A stretch of DNA of 64,000 nt, taken from positions 124,001 through 188,000 of the forward strand of contig CACBYP010000001.1 in the NCBI GenBank assembly GCA_902543485.1. Reading direction: 5' to 3'. This document shows, piece by piece, positions 43,814 to 52,895 of this stretch. The notes beneath the pieces were generated by a model. That model did no database searches and was not told the origin of the DNA. It worked only from the letters and a program-made list of their open reading frames with translations. Within the stretch, counting starts at the first letter, position 1, and every line of letters begins with the position of its first letter. Source of the DNA: an uncultured Pelagibacteraceae bacterium (GTDB lineage: Bacteria > Pseudomonadota > Alphaproteobacteria > Pelagibacterales > Pelagibacteraceae). Both the position numbers and the translations under genes were made by a program.

Positions 43814-44536
43814 ATGACTTATTGTATTGGCATTAAAACAGAGACAGGACTAGTTTTTGCATCAGACTCCAGAACAAATGCAGGATTGGACAATGTAAAT
43901 ATATATTCTAAAATGCTTACACACGATGTTGGAGATAGAACAATAGTAATTGTTACATCAGGAAATCTCGGAACTTCTCAAGCAGTTTATAATTCAATAA
44001 AAAAAGATTTAAAAAGCGAAACAGGAATTATGAATTTAAATACGTGTAGTGATTTTGAGCAAATTGCCTCCTACATAGGTTCTCTCAATATTGAACATTC
44101 ATCTCCTCAAGGAATTAACACTGATAGCGTTTTACTAGGTTCAACTTTTATTGTAGGTGGTCAAATAAAAGATCAACCACCAGAATTATATTTAGTTTAC
44201 CCACAAGGCAATTATATTCGTCCAGCGGATAGCAAACCATATTTAGTTATAGGTGAAGTAAAATATGGAAAACCTATTTTAGATAGAGTAATCACACCAA
44301 AAGTCTCAATCGGAGATGCATCGAGATGTGCACTGATATCAATGGACTCAACATTAAAAAGTGATTTAACTGTTGGTCCACCAATAGATTTTGCAGTGAT
44401 AAAAAAAGATGAAATCAAAATAGCATCACTTAAATGCTTAAATATGAATGACCCTGAATTTTCAAAAGTTTGTAATCAATGGTCACAAGGTATTTTCAAG
44501 ATATTTGATTCTTTTCAAAGGTTTGACTGGGAATAA
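43814..44536 (+). CDS. Anbu-type proteasome-like peptidase
   Basis: The 240-residue protein is an ancestral beta-subunit (Anbu) Ntn hydrolase. Thr2, exposed after Met removal, is the presumed nucleophile (MTYCIGIKTETGLVFASDSR), with Asp18 and Lys33 matching the Asp/Lys of proteasome active sites. The later GSTFIVGGQIKD and YGKPILDRVITP regions are Anbu-like. It likely forms a ring or spiral assembly in the cytoplasm. Its cognate partner is the divergent ATP-grasp gene. No ATP-dependent unfoldase lies next to it. Confidence 0.88.
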   Translation: MTYCIGIKTETGLVFASDSRTNAGLDNVNIYSKMLTHDVGDRTIVIVTSGNLGTSQAVYNSIKKDLKSETGIMNLNTCSDFEQIASYIGSLNIEHSSPQGINTDSVLLGSTFIVGGQIKDQPPELYLVYPQGNYIRPADSKPYLVIGEVKYGKPILDRVITPKVSIGDASRCALISMDSTLKSDLTVGPPIDFAVIKKDEIKIASLKCLNMNDPEFSKVCNQWSQGIFKIFDSFQRFDWE

Positions 44537-44538
44537 AA

Positions 44539-44928
44539 CTAATATTTTGTGTATTCTTTAATTTCTTTAATTTTAGAACCAGTTTTATTATTTATTTCTA
44601 ATTTTAATTTTGCCCGTTCATCATTTAGGAAATGAACATCTCTTGATAATTTAATAAATTTTTCACCAAAATCAGAATTTTTTTCACATAATCTTTTATC
44701 ATCTTCTATTACCCAAAGCTTTGAATTAATTTCTTTAAGTGAATTATATAAACTTTCAATTTCACTGTAATTTTTAATATTTGTATTTAATTGATCTTGT
44801 AAAATTTTATATTCATCATTTATGAAATTTAGTTTTTCAGGATCTTTAATTTTTTCAGATTTAATTTCTAAAATTGAAATTTTATCCAGTAATTCTCCAA
44901 CTGATACTTCTACTAAAATTTTATTCAT
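44539..44928 (-). CDS. DUF6165 family protein
   Basis: The 129-residue protein starts with MNKILVEVSVGELLDKISILEIKSEKI, the DUF6165 opening, and continues as mainly helical with a coiled-coil-like charge pattern. The family is found near glycosyltransferases, and a family 9 glycosyltransferase starts 32 bases away on the opposite strand. Function is unknown, but a role in polysaccharide or surface glycan synthesis is plausible. Confidence 0.78.
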   Translation of the reverse strand: MNKILVEVSVGELLDKISILEIKSEKIKDPEKLNFINDEYKILQDQLNTNIKNYSEIESLYNSLKEINSKLWVIEDDKRLCEKNSDFGEKFIKLSRDVHFLNDERAKLKLEINNKTGSKIKEIKEYTKY

Positions 44929-44960
44929 ATAAATCGATATTATGTTAAGTTGTTAAAAAT

Positions 44961-45902
44961 ATGTCTAATATACTTATTATAAAACATGGATCTTTAGGTG
45001 ATATAGCGCAAGCAAGTGGTGCAATTCAAGATATATCTGATAATCATCCAAATGATAATCTTTATATACTATCAACCAAACCTTATTATGATTTATTAAA
45101 AAAAAATCCAAATATAACTGATGTCATTTTAGATAAACGACTCTCTAGGTTTAACTTAATTTATTTATATTTATTAATGAGAAAGATAAAAAAATATAAA
45201 TTTATTAAAGTTTACGACCTTCAAAATTCTAAAAGAACTAGTTTTTATAAAAATATTCTCTTTCCAAAAGCAACGTCAGATATTTGGTCATCAACAGAAA
45301 CAACACTTCCTGAAGGAACTAATAAGAATGATTTTGATAAAGACACTGTTCTAAACCGCTTTGAACATCAATTAAATTTTTCTGGAATTAAAACTAATCA
45401 CGTAACTAAACCAGACTTTTCTTGGAGCTGTGAGGATATTTCAGAAATCAAAAAAAAATATAATTTAAACAAATATTTAATTTTATTCCCCTTTTCATCA
45501 TCTCATTTAACTATAAAAAGATGGCCATATTATAATGAATTGATAAAAAAAATTAAATCTACTTTTAGAGATGAAATCCAAATTTTAATTGCCCCAGGTC
45601 CAAACGAAATCAAATTAGCTAATGATATTGATGCTAATATTATTTTAGATAATGATAAAGCGCTTAATATTTCTCAACTTTCGTCATTAATAAAAGAAAG
45701 TTATTTTGTAATATCGAACGATACTGGACCAGCACATATGGCTGCGCATTTAAATGTAAAAGGATTAGTTCTATTTGGATCGCATACTACTGCTAAAAAA
45801 GTTAGTATTGAACGAGAAAATTTTAAAGCAATTCAAGTTTCAGATTTAACCAAACTATCAGCAGATAAAGTATTTCAAAGAATGCAAGAAGCAATTAATT
45901 AG
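44961..45902 (+). CDS. Glycosyltransferase family 9 (heptosyltransferase-like)
   Basis: The 313-residue protein matches the ADP-heptose:LPS heptosyltransferase fold: ILIIKHGSLGDIAQASGA at the start and VISNDTGPAHMAAHL (the nucleotide-sugar pocket) near residue 250. The middle region is lineage-specific. It probably transfers a sugar in lipopolysaccharide core or a related surface glycan. It is divergent from the DUF6165 gene and ends in an 8-base overlap with a convergent permease gene. Confidence 0.85.
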   Translation: MSNILIIKHGSLGDIAQASGAIQDISDNHPNDNLYILSTKPYYDLLKKNPNITDVILDKRLSRFNLIYLYLLMRKIKKYKFIKVYDLQNSKRTSFYKNILFPKATSDIWSSTETTLPEGTNKNDFDKDTVLNRFEHQLNFSGIKTNHVTKPDFSWSCEDISEIKKKYNLNKYLILFPFSSSHLTIKRWPYYNELIKKIKSTFRDEIQILIAPGPNEIKLANDIDANIILDNDKALNISQLSSLIKESYFVISNDTGPAHMAAHLNVKGLVLFGSHTTAKKVSIERENFKAIQVSDLTKLSADKVFQRMQEAIN

Positions 45903-46974
45903 TTTTTCTAAATTTTGATAATAAAAAAGGCAAAAATAAAACTATTATGAAAATTCTTAAAAAATGATGGTAGCTCACAAATATTGGATCTATGTTATAA
46001 GCAACACTAATAACAACCATTTCATGAATTCCTCCAGGTGCAAAACTTAAAAAAGTTGGTATAAATTCAAATCCTATATAAGTGAGCAAATAAGCAGTTA
46101 TCATTGCAACAATTACCAAAATTGAACTAACTATTATTCCATGAAATATAAAAAATAATAATTCTTTAATTTTTAATCCATTTAATCTGGTACCTAAAGC
46201 GGTGCCTAGAAATATAAATGCAATATTTATAAATGCATCTGGAAATCTGGCATTAATTATTTCAAAAGTATAAAAAGCACCAGATAAAGCCATTGCACCA
46301 ACTAAAGTAGGTGATGGAATTTTATAATTTTTTAAGATGTTTGCAAAAATGAAACAAATTATTAACAGAAATAATATTTCTAAAAAATATCTTTCATTAT
46401 AGATATTTTCATAGTTATAACCTGTCATTTCTGAGAAGCCTAAATTATTAATAAAAAAAATAGGCACAAAACTTACAATAAATATTACTCTTGTAGCCTG
46501 AGGGATCAAAACACCCTTATCGTTTTTTGATTTACCAAATTCTAACAATGCTGCAGATATTGGAACAAATGCGCCCGGAAGAGCTGCTAAAACTGAAATA
46601 AATTTACTAAATTTACAAACTTTAAAAAAATAATAACCAGCAAGAATAGTACTGACTATTGTGCAGATTAACATCGCTAATGACGAAAAAATCCATAGAT
46701 GAATTTTATACAATAATGTTACATTTAAAGTTCCACCAAGAATTATACCAACAATTAAAAATATAGGATTTAATAATTTAGTTGGAAAAACTATTTTAAA
46801 ATTTGTAAATGCGAAACATAAATTTAAACCTAGAGATCCTAATAACCAGGGCAAAGGTAGATTAATTAAAGTACCCAAGTATCCACCAACAAGTCCTATA
46901 AATAGAGCTTTATAACTACCTACTAAAGCTAAAATATATTCCTTTATGTTTTTGGAAAAATTATATTTGAGCAT
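45895..46974 (-). CDS. AbrB-family membrane transporter
   Basis: The 359-residue protein has about ten membrane segments and matches the AbrB (ammonia monooxygenase-like annotation) family: PLPWLLGSLGLNLCF and a second repeat with FGNILG-type SPTLVGAMALSGAFY, and FAPGGIHEMVVISVAYNIDP near the end. The two internal repeats are the family's hallmark. Function is poorly known, perhaps export of a small metabolite. It stands divergent to the TctC gene. Confidence 0.85.
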   Translation of the reverse strand: MLKYNFSKNIKEYILALVGSYKALFIGLVGGYLGTLINLPLPWLLGSLGLNLCFAFTNFKIVFPTKLLNPIFLIVGIILGGTLNVTLLYKIHLWIFSSLAMLICTIVSTILAGYYFFKVCKFSKFISVLAALPGAFVPISAALLEFGKSKNDKGVLIPQATRVIFIVSFVPIFFINNLGFSEMTGYNYENIYNERYFLEILFLLIICFIFANILKNYKIPSPTLVGAMALSGAFYTFEIINARFPDAFINIAFIFLGTALGTRLNGLKIKELLFFIFHGIIVSSILVIVAMITAYLLTYIGFEFIPTFLSFAPGGIHEMVVISVAYNIDPIFVSYHHFLRIFIIVLFLPFLLSKFRKTN

Positions 46975-47002
46975 TGACTAAAATTTATAACTTATGTTTA
47001 AT
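46974..47002 (+). promoter_or_regulatory. Candidate promoter of the tct operon
   Basis: TTGACT (46974-46979) and TTTAAT (46997-47002) are separated by 17 bases. A start near 47009 leaves a 27-base leader to ATG 47036. The same hexamer pair and spacing occur before dctP at 57.7 kb, which strengthens both. Confidence 0.5.
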
Positions 47003-47035
47003 GATGGTTTCATAAATATAATAAGAGAGGAAATA

Positions 47036-48010
47036 ATGAAACTAATTAAAACTTTTATTTCAGTTTTATTCTCTGCTTTCCTTCTATTTTCATCAACAAG
47101 TTCATTTGCAGTTGAAAAATTACATTTTTTAATTGGCGGTGGTGCTGGTGGTGGTTGGGATGGAACTGCTAGAGGTACTGGAGAAGCATTAACAAAAGCT
47201 GGTTTTTTGAAAAGTGCATCATTTGAAAACATGTCAGGTGGTGGAGGTGGTAAGGCTTTGGCTTACCTAATCAATAACGCTCCGAAAGATACAGTTTTAG
47301 TTCAGTCAACACCATTGGTGTTAAGATCCATTACAAGACACAAGGGTTATGTAAAAGGTACTGGCACTTTATCTTATAAAGATGTTAAACCAATTGCAGG
47401 TGTAATTGGAGATTATGGTGCAATAGTTGTTGCAAAAAATTCACCTATCAAAAATTTCAAAGATGCAGTTGATCAATATCAAAAAGATCCAAAGTCAATT
47501 AAAATGGCTGGAGGATCTGTAAGAGGAAGCATGGACCACTTAATTGGTGCGTTAGCTTTCCAAGCAGCTGGAGCTAATCCAAACGATGTTATCTATGTTC
47601 CATATGATGCTGGTGGAAAAGCGCTTGCTGGACTTTTATCTGGAGAAACTCAAATACTTTCAACAGGCTTAGGTGAAGTAATGGGTGCTAGAGATCAAGT
47701 AAGAATAATTGGTATCACAGCTCCTGAAAGAGTAGGTGATGCACCAGATGCTCCAACATTAAAAGAGCAAGGATATGATGTTCAGTTTGTTAACTGGAGA
47801 GGTTTCTTCGCACCAAAAAGTATGAGTATGAGTGACTATAACAAAATCTCTAAAATGCTTGGTGATGTTCAAAAGACACCAGAGTGGGAAGCTGTTAGAA
47901 AAAGAAATGCATGGGTAAATATTTATAACCCAGGTTCTAAATTTGATGCGTTTTTAGAAAAACAAACAGTTGAAATGACAGCTCTGATGAAAAAACTTGG
48001 AGTAATATAA
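47036..48010 (+). CDS. tctC: Tripartite tricarboxylate transporter substrate-binding protein (TctC)
   Basis: The 324-residue protein has a signal peptide (MKLIKTFISVLFSAFLLFSS, cleavage near SSFAVEK) and the Bug/TctC fold, including LIGGGAGGGWDGTARGTGEA, FENMSGGGGGKALAYL, AGGSVRGSMDHLIGA and YVPYDAGGKALAGLLSGE. It captures a carboxylic acid in the periplasm. ATG 47036 is chosen for GAGAGGAAATA upstream and the clean signal peptide; an in-frame ATG at 46994 overlaps the -10 region. TctB and TctA follow after a hairpin. Confidence 0.92.
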   Translation: MKLIKTFISVLFSAFLLFSSTSSFAVEKLHFLIGGGAGGGWDGTARGTGEALTKAGFLKSASFENMSGGGGGKALAYLINNAPKDTVLVQSTPLVLRSITRHKGYVKGTGTLSYKDVKPIAGVIGDYGAIVVAKNSPIKNFKDAVDQYQKDPKSIKMAGGSVRGSMDHLIGALAFQAAGANPNDVIYVPYDAGGKALAGLLSGETQILSTGLGEVMGARDQVRIIGITAPERVGDAPDAPTLKEQGYDVQFVNWRGFFAPKSMSMSDYNKISKMLGDVQKTPEWEAVRKRNAWVNIYNPGSKFDAFLEKQTVEMTALMKKLGVI

Positions 48011-48034
48011 TCTTTATAGATTATTAAAGAATGT

Positions 48035-48081
48035 AAAGCAGTGAGAATAAGTCCTACAAAATTTATCTCACTGCTTTTTTT
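48035..48081 (+). terminator. Terminator-like hairpin overlapping the tctB start
   Basis: The arms AAAGCAGTGAGA (48035-48046) and TCTCACTGCTTT (48066-48077) pair perfectly over 12 positions with a 19-base loop and a run of T ends at 48081. The GTG start of tctB (48041) lies inside the left arm and the T tract codes for its first membrane helix. It looks like a full intrinsic terminator serving as an attenuator and also as a translation block for tctB. Confidence 0.85.
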
Positions 48082-48511
48082 AGTTTTATCAGTATTTTAT
48101 TTATACACTGCATACAACATTCAAGTATTTGCATTTGATGAGAACGCACCATTCAATGCTAGGACTTTCCCAATATATTTAGGTTGGGCAGGAATAATTT
48201 TATCGAGTTTAAAAATAATTTTACCTGAAAAAGTTACTACAGAGGTAAATCATAAACACTTAGATTACAAAAGTATAATTTATCTAATAATTATCTCACT
48301 AATATATGCAGCTGTAATTTTAAAAATTGGATACTTTATATCAACTTCTTTATTTCTTTTTGCATCTTATTATTTCTTAGGTGAAAGAAGATGGGGATTA
48401 ATGTTTATTTTATCTTTTCCATTTGTTGCTGCATTTATGTATTTATTACATGGCTTATTAAACATTTATCTACGTGATCCTTTTTTAAAATACATTGGAG
48501 TTATGGGATGA
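48041..48511 (+). CDS. tctB: Tripartite tricarboxylate transporter small membrane subunit (TctB)
   Basis: The 156-residue protein has four membrane segments and belongs to the TctB family (KFISLLFLVLSVFYLYTAYNIQVF at the N-terminus in part, ARTFPIYLGWAGIIL, KIGYFISTSLFLFASYYFLGERRW). It begins with GTG 48041, inside the terminator-like hairpin, which may keep it low. No ATG near the N-terminus gives a full first helix. The 3' end overlaps tctA by ATGA. Confidence 0.85.
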   Translation: MRISPTKFISLLFLVLSVFYLYTAYNIQVFAFDENAPFNARTFPIYLGWAGIILSSLKIILPEKVTTEVNHKHLDYKSIIYLIIISLIYAAVILKIGYFISTSLFLFASYYFLGERRWGLMFILSFPFVAAFMYLLHGLLNIYLRDPFLKYIGVMG

Positions 48512-50007
48512 TCGAAGGAATACTTATCGGATTATCAACTGCTTTATCTCTAACAAATATTTTAATGGTGATGGTTGGATGTTTTGCGGGAACAATAATT
48601 GGAATGTTACCTGGACTTGGACCAATGACTGCAATAGCATTAATGATACCAATTACTTACGGCTTTGATCCATCAACAGGTTTAATTTTAATGGCAGGAG
48701 TTTACTATGGTGCAGTATTTGGAGGATCTACATCTTCTATTTTATTAAATGCACCTGGAATACCAGGAACTGTTGCTACTGCATTTGATGGTTATCCAAT
48801 GGCACAACAAGGAAAAGCTGGTAAAGCTTTAGCAATAGCAGCCTATAGTTCATTTGCTGGAGGAACAATTTCTGCAATATTTTTATTAGTTGCAGCCCCT
48901 AGTTTGTCAAAAGTAAGTTTAGCTTTTAGGTCACCTGATTATTTTGCACTAATGATTTTAGGTTTAACTGCAATTTCTGCATTTTCATCTAAAGGACAGT
49001 TTTTAAAAGCAATGATGATGGTAGTTTTAGGATTGATGTTAGCAACTATAGGACAAGATTCTTTGTCAGATATTACAAGATTTACATTTAATAATATGAA
49101 TTTAACTGATGGAATAAGTTTTGTATTAATTGTCATGGCAACATTTGCAATGAGTGAAGCTTTAACGATTATTTTTAGAGGGAAAGATCCGAACAGAGCT
49201 GCAAAACAAATCTCATTAACAGAACTAGGTTCAATTAAAGTAAATAAAGAGGAAACCATCAAAATGGCCAAAACAATACCTAGATCCTCAATACTTGGTT
49301 TCTTAATTGGCGTTTTACCTGGAGCAGGTGCAACAATTGCATCTTTCTTAGCTTATGGAATGGAGAGAAATTACGTAAACGAAGAAGAAAAACAAAAATT
49401 TGGAAAAGGTAGCGTTCATGGTTTGTCAGCACCAGAAACGGCAAATAACGCTGCTTGCTCTGGTTCTTTTGTACCATTGCTAACATTAGGAATTCCTGGA
49501 AGTGGAACAACTGCTGTAATGCTCGGAGCTCTTTTAGGATTTGGTATACAGCCTGGACCAAGACTTTATCAAACAAACCCTGAAATTTTTTGGTCGGTTA
49601 TTATGTCAATGTATATTGGTATGGTTGTACTTTTAATTTTAAATTTGCCATTAATTCCCTATATCGCTAGAATTTTAGCGGTACCTAGAAATTACTTAAT
49701 TCCTTTAATTTTATTTTTCTCAGTGACAGGAATTTATTTAATGTCATTTAATAATTTTGATATTTTTTTAATGATAGGTATTGCAGTGGTTGCAACATTT
49801 TTAAGGCTCTATGATTTTCCCATGCCACCTTTAATACTGGCTTTTGTACTCGGGGGACTAATGGAGGAAACATTGAGAAGATCACTATTAATAAGTGATG
49901 GTTCACCTAATTTTTTATGGGATAGGCCTATAACACTAATAATATTATTGATAACAGTAACAATTGTTGGTTGGCAAATTTTTTCAACTTTAAGAAAAAA
50001 AAATTAA
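48508..50007 (+). CDS. tctA: Tripartite tricarboxylate transporter large membrane subunit (TctA)
   Basis: The 499-residue protein has about eleven membrane segments with the TctA signatures GTIIGMLPGLGPMTAIALMIP, YYGAVFGGSTSSILLNAPG and the repeat VLPGAGATIASFLAYGMERN plus APETANNAACSGSFVPLLTLGIPG. It is the channel-forming subunit of the TctABC sodium-coupled importer. It starts at an ATGA overlap with tctB. Substrate is unknown; citrate, tartrate or other dicarboxylates are typical. Confidence 0.93.
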   Translation: MIEGILIGLSTALSLTNILMVMVGCFAGTIIGMLPGLGPMTAIALMIPITYGFDPSTGLILMAGVYYGAVFGGSTSSILLNAPGIPGTVATAFDGYPMAQQGKAGKALAIAAYSSFAGGTISAIFLLVAAPSLSKVSLAFRSPDYFALMILGLTAISAFSSKGQFLKAMMMVVLGLMLATIGQDSLSDITRFTFNNMNLTDGISFVLIVMATFAMSEALTIIFRGKDPNRAAKQISLTELGSIKVNKEETIKMAKTIPRSSILGFLIGVLPGAGATIASFLAYGMERNYVNEEEKQKFGKGSVHGLSAPETANNAACSGSFVPLLTLGIPGSGTTAVMLGALLGFGIQPGPRLYQTNPEIFWSVIMSMYIGMVVLLILNLPLIPYIARILAVPRNYLIPLILFFSVTGIYLMSFNNFDIFLMIGIAVVATFLRLYDFPMPPLILAFVLGGLMEETLRRSLLISDGSPNFLWDRPITLIILLITVTIVGWQIFSTLRKKN

Positions 50008-50420
50008 ATATAAATTTTATCAGCTAAGCCGTAACAAAGTATCCCACTTAGCACTGTTAAAATTCCTGAAGCAATGACACCTTCGCTATTTGTTTTTTCG
50101 TTGTGTCCAAGTTTATTGATATAAATTGTATATATCCCAATTAAAAAATATAAAACGTTTTGAGCAAAAATTAATGTAAAGAAACCCCATGTTCCTGCCA
50201 AACCATCTACTTTGATTAACATTATGTAAAGTGCCACTAAAATTGATGCAACAAAGGGTGCTCCAAAAAATCTAACCATCACAGCTGCAGAATGATCTAT
50301 ATTATATTGATCTAAAAATGATTTTGTTGCTACCACTGTTCTAAAAGCATAAACAGCGTAAACGATAAAATGAACGATAAAAATACTTAAATAAATTATT
50401 CCATTAAATTTATCTAACAT
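50004..50420 (-). CDS. Hypothetical four-helix membrane protein
   Basis: The 138-residue protein has about four membrane segments, starting at residues 8-27 and 46-66, then 76-98 and 115-135. I recognise no family. It is convergent with tctA (4-base overlap) and lies downstream of a glycosyltransferase gene in the same direction with a 9-base gap, so it may be part of that transcript. Nothing more can be said. Confidence 0.55.
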   Translation of the reverse strand: MLDKFNGIIYLSIFIVHFIVYAVYAFRTVVATKSFLDQYNIDHSAAVMVRFFGAPFVASILVALYIMLIKVDGLAGTWGFFTLIFAQNVLYFLIGIYTIYINKLGHNEKTNSEGVIASGILTVLSGILCYGLADKIYI

Positions 50421-50429
50421 GTTTTAATT

Positions 50430-51512
50430 TTATAAGATTCCTTTGTAGTTTTCAATTATCTTATCCCAAAGGAAATTTTTGGAGTGTGTTTTGCACTCTT
50501 TTCCAAATTCAATATATTTATTTCCCTCAAATAAATTATCTATACTTGAGTAAATTTCATCTAGACTGTTACCATCGCAAATTAACCCCGTTTTATTATG
50601 AATAATTGCATCAGAAGCACCACCATCTTTACCACCTATAGATGGAATTCCATATTGTGCAGCCTCAATGAAAGAAATACCAAAGCCCTCAACTGAGGTT
50701 TTGTGAATTATTGATGGCATTATAAAAATATTTGATTTTGCAATTAATGCATTTTTCAATTCATTAGAGATATCACTTAAAAAATTTACATATTTATCAA
50801 GATTTAATTCTATCACTAATTTTTTTAAATTTTCTTCTTCATCTCCATATCCTATACAGGTGTAAGTAATATCAGGGTATTTCTCTTTTAAATTACGGAT
50901 AGCCATTATAACTTTTTCATGATTTTTTCTTTTATCAAATCTTGATACAGTAATTAGTCTTTGTTTTTTTCCTTTTAGAATTTCTTCTGCTTGTTTAAGG
51001 TCATCTTTTGGAATTTCTTCAACAGGATCTACACCTGGATTTATGACTATTAATCTTTTTTCTTCAACTCCAAGACTAACTGCTAAATTTTTTGTAAAAT
51101 TTGAGTTTGCTACGACATGATCAACATTATTTAAAATCTCCAGAACTTTTTTGTTCAGTCTAGATCCTTTAGGGTGATTAATTTCTTTAGAGTGAATTAA
51201 ACATATTTTCTTTTTTGGTGATTTTATAAGTTCTAAACTTTTCCAATGATCTGCAATGATACAATTTACATTTTTATTTTCATTTAAATATTCATTTATT
51301 AGTAGAGATTTTCTATATTTTCTTAATAATTTAACTCCGCTAACTCTTTCAATTGTAAATGAAACTTTATCATCAAACTTTTTATGATCTTCGTGATAAT
51401 CGGCAAAAACTTTAACTATATCAAGTTTTGATAAAGATCTCGCTAATCCCCACATTAGATTTTGCATACCACCAACTTCAGGAGGGAAAGTTCTAGTTAT
51501 TATTAAATACAT
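50430..51512 (-). CDS. Glycosyltransferase family 4 protein
   Basis: The 360-residue GT-B enzyme has TRTFPPEVGGMQNLMWGLA at the N-terminus and the nucleotide-sugar domain with SRFDKRKNHEKVIMAI, PSIIHKTSVEGFGISFIEAA (catalytic EX7E pair) and the YGIPSIGGKDGG region. It probably adds a sugar to a lipid or polysaccharide acceptor. Its ATG overlaps the stop of the upstream thioredoxin-like gene by one base. The sugar donor is unknown. Confidence 0.88.
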   Translation of the reverse strand: MYLIITRTFPPEVGGMQNLMWGLARSLSKLDIVKVFADYHEDHKKFDDKVSFTIERVSGVKLLRKYRKSLLINEYLNENKNVNCIIADHWKSLELIKSPKKKICLIHSKEINHPKGSRLNKKVLEILNNVDHVVANSNFTKNLAVSLGVEEKRLIVINPGVDPVEEIPKDDLKQAEEILKGKKQRLITVSRFDKRKNHEKVIMAIRNLKEKYPDITYTCIGYGDEEENLKKLVIELNLDKYVNFLSDISNELKNALIAKSNIFIMPSIIHKTSVEGFGISFIEAAQYGIPSIGGKDGGASDAIIHNKTGLICDGNSLDEIYSSIDNLFEGNKYIEFGKECKTHSKNFLWDKIIENYKGIL

Positions 51513-52066
51513 TAATTAGATGACCACTTTATACCACAACCCATACTTGGGAATTGTTCTTCTGGACCTTTACCTGTTTCTGAAACTTGTTTCATAGCAA
51601 TAAATAAATCACTATCTCCAGATCTCACAGGTTTTAATTCTCTTAATTCTCTAATTCTTCCTCTATATTGAAGACCAAAATCTTTATCATAACCAAAAAA
51701 ATCAGGAGTACACACAGCATCATATTTTCTTGCAATGTCTTGTGTTTCATCAATTAGGTAAGGAAAATTAAACTTATGTTTAATTGCAAATTCTATCATT
51801 TTTTCAAAAGAGTCTTCTGGATAATTAATTGGATCATTAGAGCATATTGCAACTGAATTTATTCCTAAATCATTAAGTTTAGCACAATCCTCCACTACAT
51901 CTTTTATAATTGCTTTTACATATGGACAATGATTACAAATAAACATTATCAAGGTTCCATTCTCACCTTTGATATCATTTAATGATATTAATTTTTTCTC
52001 TGTAGATTTTAATTCAAAATTTTCTGCTTTTTTTCCAAAATCACATACTGGTGTTTTAATAGGCAT
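51512..52066 (-). CDS. Thioredoxin-family protein (AhpC/TSA-like)
   Basis: The 184-residue protein has a thioredoxin fold with the CNHC redox motif in MFICNHCPYVKAIIKDV (about 43-59), and a PDFFGYDKDFGLQYRGRI segment typical of the AhpC-TSA/thioredoxin-like family found near glycosyltransferases. It has no clear signal peptide, so it likely acts in the cytoplasm. It is the first gene of a minus-strand group and lies 20 bases from the divergent gamma carbonic anhydrase gene. Confidence 0.85.
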   Translation of the reverse strand: MPIKTPVCDFGKKAENFELKSTEKKLISLNDIKGENGTLIMFICNHCPYVKAIIKDVVEDCAKLNDLGINSVAICSNDPINYPEDSFEKMIEFAIKHKFNFPYLIDETQDIARKYDAVCTPDFFGYDKDFGLQYRGRIRELRELKPVRSGDSDLFIAMKQVSETGKGPEEQFPSMGCGIKWSSN

Positions 52067-52086
52067 AATGTAATAATATATAAATT

Positions 52087-52599
52087 ATGTTTTACGATTT
52101 GGAAGATAAAAAACCAAAAAACTCTGGCGAAAATTGGGTAGCACCAAATGCAACTATTATTGGAGATGTCACATTAGAAAAAAACTCTAGTGTTTGGTTT
52201 AATGCTGTAATTAGAGGGGATAATGAAAACATTCATGTTGGAGAAGGTTCAAATGTTCAAGACGGAAGCGTTTTGCATACTGACCCAGGATGTCCTTTAA
52301 GAATTGGTAAAGACGTAACCATCGGTCATATCGTTATGCTCCATGGATGTACAATTGGAGACAATAGTTTAATAGGTATTGGAGCCGTCATTTTAAATAA
52401 TGCAAAAATAGGTAAAAACTGCATCATTGGTGCAAAAGCATTAATAACTGAAAACAAAGAAATTCCAGACAACTCATTAGTAGTTGGAGCTCCAGGAAGA
52501 GTAGTTAGAAAACTTACAGACGAAGAGATAGGTAAAATTACAGAGAACGCAAAACATTACCAAGATAATTGGAAAAGATACGTAAAAACTGTTTTTTAA
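52087..52599 (+). CDS. Gamma-carbonic anhydrase family protein
   Basis: The 170-residue protein is a left-handed beta-helix with hexapeptide repeats (residues about 15-145). The metal ligands are visible as HTDPGCP (H66 region), GHIVMLHGCTIGDN (two further histidines) and the substrate arginine in AVIRGDN. YrdA/PaaY-like proteins share this layout. It may be an active carbonic anhydrase or a thioesterase-related homologue. Confidence 0.88.
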   Translation: MFYDLEDKKPKNSGENWVAPNATIIGDVTLEKNSSVWFNAVIRGDNENIHVGEGSNVQDGSVLHTDPGCPLRIGKDVTIGHIVMLHGCTIGDNSLIGIGAVILNNAKIGKNCIIGAKALITENKEIPDNSLVVGAPGRVVRKLTDEEIGKITENAKHYQDNWKRYVKTVF

Positions 52600-52600
52600 T

Positions 52601-52891
52601 ATGTCAGCAGGGTATGTAATTGCACAATTAAGAGTAACTAATCCAGAAAATTATAAAGAGTACATTGAAAAAGTTAATCCAATTGTAAAAAAATTTGATG
52701 GAGAGTTTTTAGTTAGAAATGGCGAGTATCAAATTTTTGATGGGGAAACTGAATATCCAAGAATAATCATTTTAAAATTTCCAAGTTATGAGAGAGCTCT
52801 TGAGTGGTATAACTCAGAGGAATATAAACCAATAAAACAAATAAGATTGGATAATGCTGAGGGGACAAATATAATAATTAAGGGACTTTGA
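52601..52891 (+). CDS. DUF1330 family protein
   Basis: The 96-residue protein has the ferredoxin-like DUF1330 fold: GYVIAQLRVTNPENYKEY, FLVRNG and FPSYERALEWYNSEEYKPI. The family is widespread and uncharacterised. It starts 1 base after the gamma carbonic anhydrase stop, so they are co-transcribed. A convergent gene begins its 3' end 4 bases beyond. Confidence 0.85.
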   Translation: MSAGYVIAQLRVTNPENYKEYIEKVNPIVKKFDGEFLVRNGEYQIFDGETEYPRIIILKFPSYERALEWYNSEEYKPIKQIRLDNAEGTNIIIKGL

Positions 52892-52895
52892 AAGA

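Noticed and set aside
46994-47035. Upstream ATG for tctC
   Set aside because: It overlaps the -10 region and would put 14 residues before an obvious signal peptide; ATG 47036 has a ribosome site.
49280-49576. 98-codon antisense frame inside tctA
   Set aside because: The composition is Gln/Leu/Arg-rich, as expected for the complement of membrane-protein codons, and there is no ribosome site.
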